From positions 1-9,380 of the forward strand of contig DIQB01000077.1 in assembly GCA_002427165.1 (NCBI GenBank): a stretch of 9,380 bases of DNA, in the 5' to 3' direction. The notes beneath the pieces were generated by a model, which was given only the letters and a program-made list of their open reading frames with translations, was not told where the DNA came from and made no database searches. The translations under genes and the position numbers were made by a program. Of the stretch, positions 5,876 to 9,380 are shown in pieces (the stretch's first letter is position 1; each line of letters starts with the position of its first letter). The stretch comes from Firmicutes bacterium UBA5473. GTDB taxonomy: Bacteria; Bacillota; DTU084.

Positions 5876-6619
5876 ATGGAACTACTAAGAATCACAGCAA
5901 TTGGCATGTTCGTAGGCGTTTTCGGAACAGGCATGGGAGGCCTCCTGATTGCTCTTTTTCGTTCTTATCTGCAAAAAGAGCGTTCATTTAGTGCAGTACT
6001 GGGTTTTTCTGCAGGCATCATGCTTAGCATCTCTATCTATAGCCTGCTTCCTGAAGCTTTTGCTACTGCCTCTTCAATTTGGGGTCTTTTAGGACTCGTG
6101 CTAGGGGCAGTGCTCATCGGGATCGCGGATCTATTAATACCTCATGAGCATCTATGCAGCACAGACGGGGAAAACGCGCGTTTTGTACGGGCTAGCATTA
6201 TGGTGGGTTTCGGGATCGCAATCCATAATCTCCCGGAGGGCATGGCCATCGGCGCCAGCTTCACATCATCCCAAGGTTTCGGTTTTACAATTGCCCTCCT
6301 GATGGCACTGCAAAATCTGCCAGAGGGCATGGCTATGGCTTGCCCTCTTTCTAAAACAAACTTTTGTGGCAGGCGGATTGTCTTTTCAACTATGCTAGCG
6401 GGACTCCCCATGGGTATCGGCGCCCTTTTTGGAGTCCTGATAGGGCAAGCATCACCCATAGCTTTGGCAATTTCTCTGGGCTTTGCTGCCGGCGCTATGC
6501 TTTTCATTACCTTCGATGAGCTAATTCCCGATGCCCAAAGAATGCAAAAAGGGCATTCCGGCACTATCGGGGCCGTGGTGGGCGTGATTTTAGGGATAAT
6601 TCTGGGGCAATTTCACTGA
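5876..6619 (+). CDS. ZIP-family divalent metal transporter, GufA-like
   Basis: A 247-residue inner-membrane protein of the ZIP family, which moves Zn2+, Fe2+ or other divalent ions, usually into the cytosol. Seven or eight hydrophobic helices are visible. Helix 4 has H117-N-L-P-E121-G and helix 5 has Q146-N-L-P-E150-G, the paired metal-site signatures; Gln at the helix 5 position is normal for the GufA/BbZIP branch. E60 in LLPEAF and the DELIPDA stretch near 214-220 are further conserved acidic sites. The loop after helix 3 has a short PHEH stretch but no long His-rich loop. The gene follows the ATPase by 61 bases with no promoter or terminator evident, so it is probably co-transcribed. Its pairing with a presumed exporter is odd: either the ATPase and ZIP handle different ions, or together they balance one metal. 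Confidence 0.93.
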   Translation: MELLRITAIGMFVGVFGTGMGGLLIALFRSYLQKERSFSAVLGFSAGIMLSISIYSLLPEAFATASSIWGLLGLVLGAVLIGIADLLIPHEHLCSTDGENARFVRASIMVGFGIAIHNLPEGMAIGASFTSSQGFGFTIALLMALQNLPEGMAMACPLSKTNFCGRRIVFSTMLAGLPMGIGALFGVLIGQASPIALAISLGFAAGAMLFITFDELIPDAQRMQKGHSGTIGAVVGVILGIILGQFH

Positions 6620-6641
6620 AGGATTTTTTCTCCAAAGAGCG

Positions 6642-6664
6642 AAGATCTATATGGTATAGATCTT
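6642..6664. promoter_or_regulatory. Perfect 10-bp inverted repeat between ZIP and oxidoreductase genes
   Basis: AAGATCTATA and TATAGATCTT pair perfectly around a TGG spacer. The stem is AT-rich and followed by only three T residues in total, so it would be a weak terminator. It lies 9 bases before the GGAGG of the next gene and fits an operator or a leader hairpin at least as well. No convincing -35/-10 pair was found around it. Confidence 0.6.
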
Positions 6665-6689
6665 TAACTATTGGAGGTTTGTTTTTATT

Positions 6690-7946
6690 ATGAAAAAAAT
6701 CAGAGCCGCCCTTTTGGGCGCCGGAGCACGAGGCTTTGGCTCCTACGGGCCATATGCCACACGTCATCCCCAAAGATTTGAATTTGTTGCAGTTGCAGAG
6801 CCAGATCCCGGACGCAGAGAGCGCTTTGCAAAAGAGCATAATCTTGCCCCTGAAAACTGCTATGAAAGCTGGGAAGAGCTCCTAGAGCAGGATCAGATGT
6901 GCGAGGCGATGCTCATCTGCACTCAGGATCAAATGCACTACGAGCCAACAAAGTTGGCTTTGGAAAAAGGCTATCACGTGCTTTTGGAAAAACCAATTTC
7001 ACCAGTTCCCCAAGAGTGCCTGGCTTTGGCCCAATTGGCCCAGGAAAAACAGCGGGTACTTATGATCTGCCATGTGCTCCGCTATACAGCCTTCTTCTCC
7101 GCAATTAAAGAGATTATTGAACAGGGTCGCCTGGGCAAGATTATCTCTGTCTCCCATCATGAGAACGTTGGCTATTGGCATCAGGCCCACAGTTTCGTCC
7201 GGGGCAGCTGGCGTAATTCTAAAGAATCATCACCCATGATCTTGGCCAAAAGCTGCCATGACATGGATCTCCTCCTTTACCTGATTGGCGGACATTGCAA
7301 TCGCATCTCATCCTTTGGAGACCTAACATTTTTTAAAGAGGAAAATGCACCTCGGGGTGCAGCCAAAAGATGCCTTGATTGCCCACTGGAGAGCAAGTGC
7401 GCTTATTCTGCTTGCAAGCTTTATCTTACAGACAATACAGACTGGCCCACCAACGTCATCAGTCTCGATACTAGCCTTCGGGCTAGAATTGAGGCCCTGC
7501 GCACTGGCCCCTATGGCCGTTGCGTTTTCCATTGCGACAACGACGTAGTGGATCACCAGGTGACTAACATGGAGTTCTCAAATGGCGTCACTGCAACTTT
7601 CACCATGTGTGCTTTTAGCAAGCTCACCAGCCGTACTCTGAAGATCATGGGCACAGAAGGTGAGCTGCGGGCCACCACAGTTGGTGATAAGATCCAGGTC
7701 CTCCCCTTCCTCACAGGCCAGGTGGAGGATATTACCATTCCTCCTGCCACTACAGGCCATGGTGGGGGCGATGAGGGGATCATGGAGCGTTTCTTGCTAG
7801 AAATAGAGCGAGGCTGCAATAGCGACGATCCTATCACCTCCCCTTGGATCTCGTCCCATAGCCACATGATGGCCTTTGCTGCAGAAAAATCCAGGGTTAG
7901 TGGCAAGGTATTGGATATTGAGGAGTTCACACAGCAATTTAAGTAA
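6690..7946 (+). CDS. Gfo/Idh/MocA-family NAD(P)-dependent oxidoreductase with four-cysteine insert
   Basis: A 418-residue cytosolic dehydrogenase of the sugar/inositol dehydrogenase superfamily; the substrate is not predictable. The N-terminal Rossmann fold starts at IRAALLGAGARGFGSYG (nucleotide-binding glycines about 10-18). E100-K101-P102 is the family's EKP motif. The catalytic region is CHDMDLLLYL with H190, D191 and D193. Residues 228-242 carry cysteines C228-x2-C231-x5-C237-x4-C242 (RCLDCPLESKCAYSACKLY). This insert is found in a subset of clostridial relatives as I recall them and could bind a metal ion. GGGDEGIMERFLLEI near the C terminus is also typical. ATG at 6690 is 12 bases after GGAGG, a long but usable spacing. 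The gene lies 70 bases after the ZIP gene, with a perfect dyad between, and ends before a hairpin. A direct link to metal handling is not evident. Confidence 0.9.
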   Translation: MKKIRAALLGAGARGFGSYGPYATRHPQRFEFVAVAEPDPGRRERFAKEHNLAPENCYESWEELLEQDQMCEAMLICTQDQMHYEPTKLALEKGYHVLLEKPISPVPQECLALAQLAQEKQRVLMICHVLRYTAFFSAIKEIIEQGRLGKIISVSHHENVGYWHQAHSFVRGSWRNSKESSPMILAKSCHDMDLLLYLIGGHCNRISSFGDLTFFKEENAPRGAAKRCLDCPLESKCAYSACKLYLTDNTDWPTNVISLDTSLRARIEALRTGPYGRCVFHCDNDVVDHQVTNMEFSNGVTATFTMCAFSKLTSRTLKIMGTEGELRATTVGDKIQVLPFLTGQVEDITIPPATTGHGGGDEGIMERFLLEIERGCNSDDPITSPWISSHSHMMAFAAEKSRVSGKVLDIEEFTQQFK

Positions 7947-7951
7947 TCAAC

Positions 7952-7978
7952 GAGGGCCCTCGGAGGGGGCCCTCTTCT
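7952..7978 (+). terminator. GC-rich hairpin, probable terminator after the oxidoreductase gene
   Basis: GAGGGCCC (7952-7959) and GGGCCCTC (7967-7974) form a perfect 8-bp stem with a 7-base loop, five bases after the TAA stop. The following TTCT is a poor T-run, so termination may be partial or factor-dependent. The hairpin separates this gene from a new promoter-like sequence before copA. Confidence 0.6.
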
Positions 7979-8011
7979 GGAGGATAAACCCAAGTAAACA
8001 TACGTGAATGG

Positions 8012-8039
8012 TTGACATTGTTTATAAAACGCCTAAATG
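8012..8039 (+). promoter_or_regulatory. Possible promoter of the copper ATPase gene
   Basis: TTGACA at 8012-8017 is a perfect -35. The best-spaced -10 is TAAATG at 8034-8039, 16 bases on, which matches the consensus at only three positions; TATAAA at 8023 is too close. A weak -10 would fit an activator-dependent or tightly regulated copper promoter, but no CueR, CsoR or CopY site could be recognised. Confidence 0.35.
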
Positions 8040-8067
8040 ACACAAACTAGAGAATGGAGGGAGCCGT

Positions 8068-9380
8068 ATGCAAAAAGCAAATTTTAAAATTGTTGGTATG
8101 ACCTGCGCTGCCTGTGCAGCCCATATTCAAAAGGCAGTGGAACGGATGGAGGGTGTGGTGGAAGCCAACCTGAACTTCGCCACAGAGAAATTGAATGTAG
8201 CATACGATCCTAATCTTATTGACAGCCAACAGATAATCGAGAAGATTCGGGCTGTAGGCTACGATGTGGCTCTGGAAAAAATTGAATTCTCTTTGGGTGG
8301 CATGAGCTGTGCAGCCTGTGCCGCCAGAATTGAAAAGGTTTTGGGTAAAGCTTCAGGCGTCCTCAAAGCAGGAGTTAATTTTGCCACCCACACTGCAACT
8401 GTAGAATATGATAAAAATCAGATCAGCCCAACTGAGCTGATTGAGCTAGTGACCAGAGCTGGGTATTCAGCCCAGATCCTCCAGGGAGTGGACAGGCAAG
8501 GGGAGGACCAAGAAATTCGGAGCCTTGCCAAACTAGCGCTGGTGGCAACCATTCTCACCTCGCCCCTCCTTGTAACGATGTTTTTCATGATGGTTGGTCA
8601 AGATGGTGGCATCTTCACCAACCCTTGGTTTCAGTTTGTGTTGGCCACCCCAGTTCAGTTTCTCATCGGCTATCGCTACTACCGCGGCGCCTACCACGCC
8701 CTGCGAGGTGGTGGCGCCAACATGGACGTTCTAATTGCCATGGGCACATCTTCCGCCTATTTCTATAGTCTCTATAACCTCTTTGTCAACCCCGACGTTC
8801 ACCTTTATTTCGAGGCCTCTGCCATGATCATCACCTTGATCACTTTAGGTAAGTATCTAGAGGCAGTGGCCAGAGGCCGCACCTCCCAGGCCATCAAAAA
8901 GCTCATGGGACTGCAGCCCAAAACTGCAAGAGTAATCCGCGAGGGCAGGGAAGAGGATCTTCCCATAGAGCTAGTTGAGGTTGGGGAGATTATTGTGGTG
9001 CGGCCAGGGGAGAGAATCCCCACAGATGGAGAGGTAAAAGAAGGCTATTCATCAGTGGATGAATCCATGCTCACAGGGGAAAGTATTCCTGTAGAGAAAA
9101 AAGCAGGAGACAAGGTTGTGGGGGCCACCATTAACAAAACAGGCTCCTTTAAGTTCCAGGCCACGAAGGTGGGGAAGGATACAGCCTTGGCCCAAATTAT
9201 TCGCATGGTGGAAGAAGCCCAGGGCTCGAAAGCACCAATCCAAAAACTAGCAGATCAAATTTCAGGGGTGTTTGTGCCAGTTGTGATTGTTATTGCCCTG
9301 GTTACCTTTGCTCTGTGGTATTTTTTAGGAGGAGATTTTACAGCCGGCCTTATCAATGCTGTCTCAGTGCTTGTGATTGC
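8068..9380 (+). CDS. copA: Copper-translocating P-type ATPase CopA, 3' end outside the window
   Basis: The first 437 codons of a P1B-1-type Cu+ exporter; the frame stays open to the window edge. Two HMA domains come first, with metal sites C13-A-A-C16 (GMTCAAC) and C81-A-A-C84 (GMSCAAC), each ending in GYD or GYS. Membrane helices begin near residue 155 (LAKLALVATILTSPLLVTMF). A GGGANMDVLIAMGTSSAY segment typical of CopA follows, then the actuator TGES at 336-339. The last readable residues, AVSVLVIA, lead into the membrane helix where CPC is expected next, so the ion motif itself is not visible. ATG at 8068 is 6 bases after GGAGGG. The copper assignment rests on the MTCAAC/MSCAAC pair and the NMDVLIAMG region. 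The pump looks intact and expels excess Cu+. It probably has its own promoter, and a chaperone or repressor gene may lie downstream. Confidence 0.95.
   Translation, partial: MQKANFKIVGMTCAACAAHIQKAVERMEGVVEANLNFATEKLNVAYDPNLIDSQQIIEKIRAVGYDVALEKIEFSLGGMSCAACAARIEKVLGKASGVLKAGVNFATHTATVEYDKNQISPTELIELVTRAGYSAQILQGVDRQGEDQEIRSLAKLALVATILTSPLLVTMFFMMVGQDGGIFTNPWFQFVLATPVQFLIGYRYYRGAYHALRGGGANMDVLIAMGTSSAYFYSLYNLFVNPDVHLYFEASAMIITLITLGKYLEAVARGRTSQAIKKLMGLQPKTARVIREGREEDLPIELVEVGEIIVVRPGERIPTDGEVKEGYSSVDESMLTGESIPVEKKAGDKVVGATINKTGSFKFQATKVGKDTALAQIIRMVEEAQGSKAPIQKLADQISGVFVPVVIVIALVTFALWYFLGGDFTAGLINAVSVLVI

Noticed and set aside
6142..6564. 140-residue minus-strand frame inside the ZIP gene
   Set aside because: It is antisense to the conserved metal-site helices and has no family features.
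7553..7993. 146-residue minus-strand frame over the end of the oxidoreductase gene and its hairpin
   Set aside because: It is antisense to conserved enzyme sequence and runs through the probable terminator.

Overview
The window is about 9.4 kb of bacterial DNA with every recognisable gene on the + strand. The likely host is a Bacillota (Firmicutes) member, perhaps a clostridial anaerobe. This is inferred from strong AGGAGG-type ribosome sites, GTG and TTG starts, a subtype I-C-like CRISPR repeat, paired WYL regulators and metal genes of Gram-positive type. No single marker fixes the genus.

Layout. Bases 1-158 are the leader-distal end of a CRISPR array with 32-base repeats of subtype I-C type. 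Bases 178-3621 hold four tightly packed or overlapping genes that probably form one transcription unit. They are two paralogous WYL-domain transcription regulators joined by a TGATG overlap, a protein resembling the uncharacterised ARPP-1 family, and a 3-methyladenine DNA glycosylase that starts at TTG inside the gene before it. No promoter is evident between the last CRISPR repeat and the first regulator, so read-through from the array is possible.

Bases 3629-6619 are a metal-transport unit. A strong extended -10 promoter is followed by two dyad-symmetric elements, then a stand-alone 69-residue HMA metal-binding protein, a P1B-type ATPase that lacks its own HMA domain and has CPG in place of the usual CPC, and a GufA-like ZIP transporter. 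Together these could control one divalent transition metal through binding, pumping and ZIP transport. The metal is not readable from sequence.

Bases 6690-7946 encode a Gfo/Idh/MocA-family oxidoreductase with a four-cysteine insert. It is preceded by a perfect 10-bp dyad and followed by a GC-rich hairpin. Bases 8068-9380 are the first 437 codons of a CopA-type copper ATPase with two HMA domains, cut by the window edge just before its CPC motif.

The most promising lead for an undescribed system is the CRISPR-adjacent module of two WYL regulators, the ARPP-1-like protein and the glycosylase. The second is the split HMA/CPG-ATPase/ZIP operon with its dyad-rich promoter. Both are hypotheses built on gene content, not demonstrated systems.
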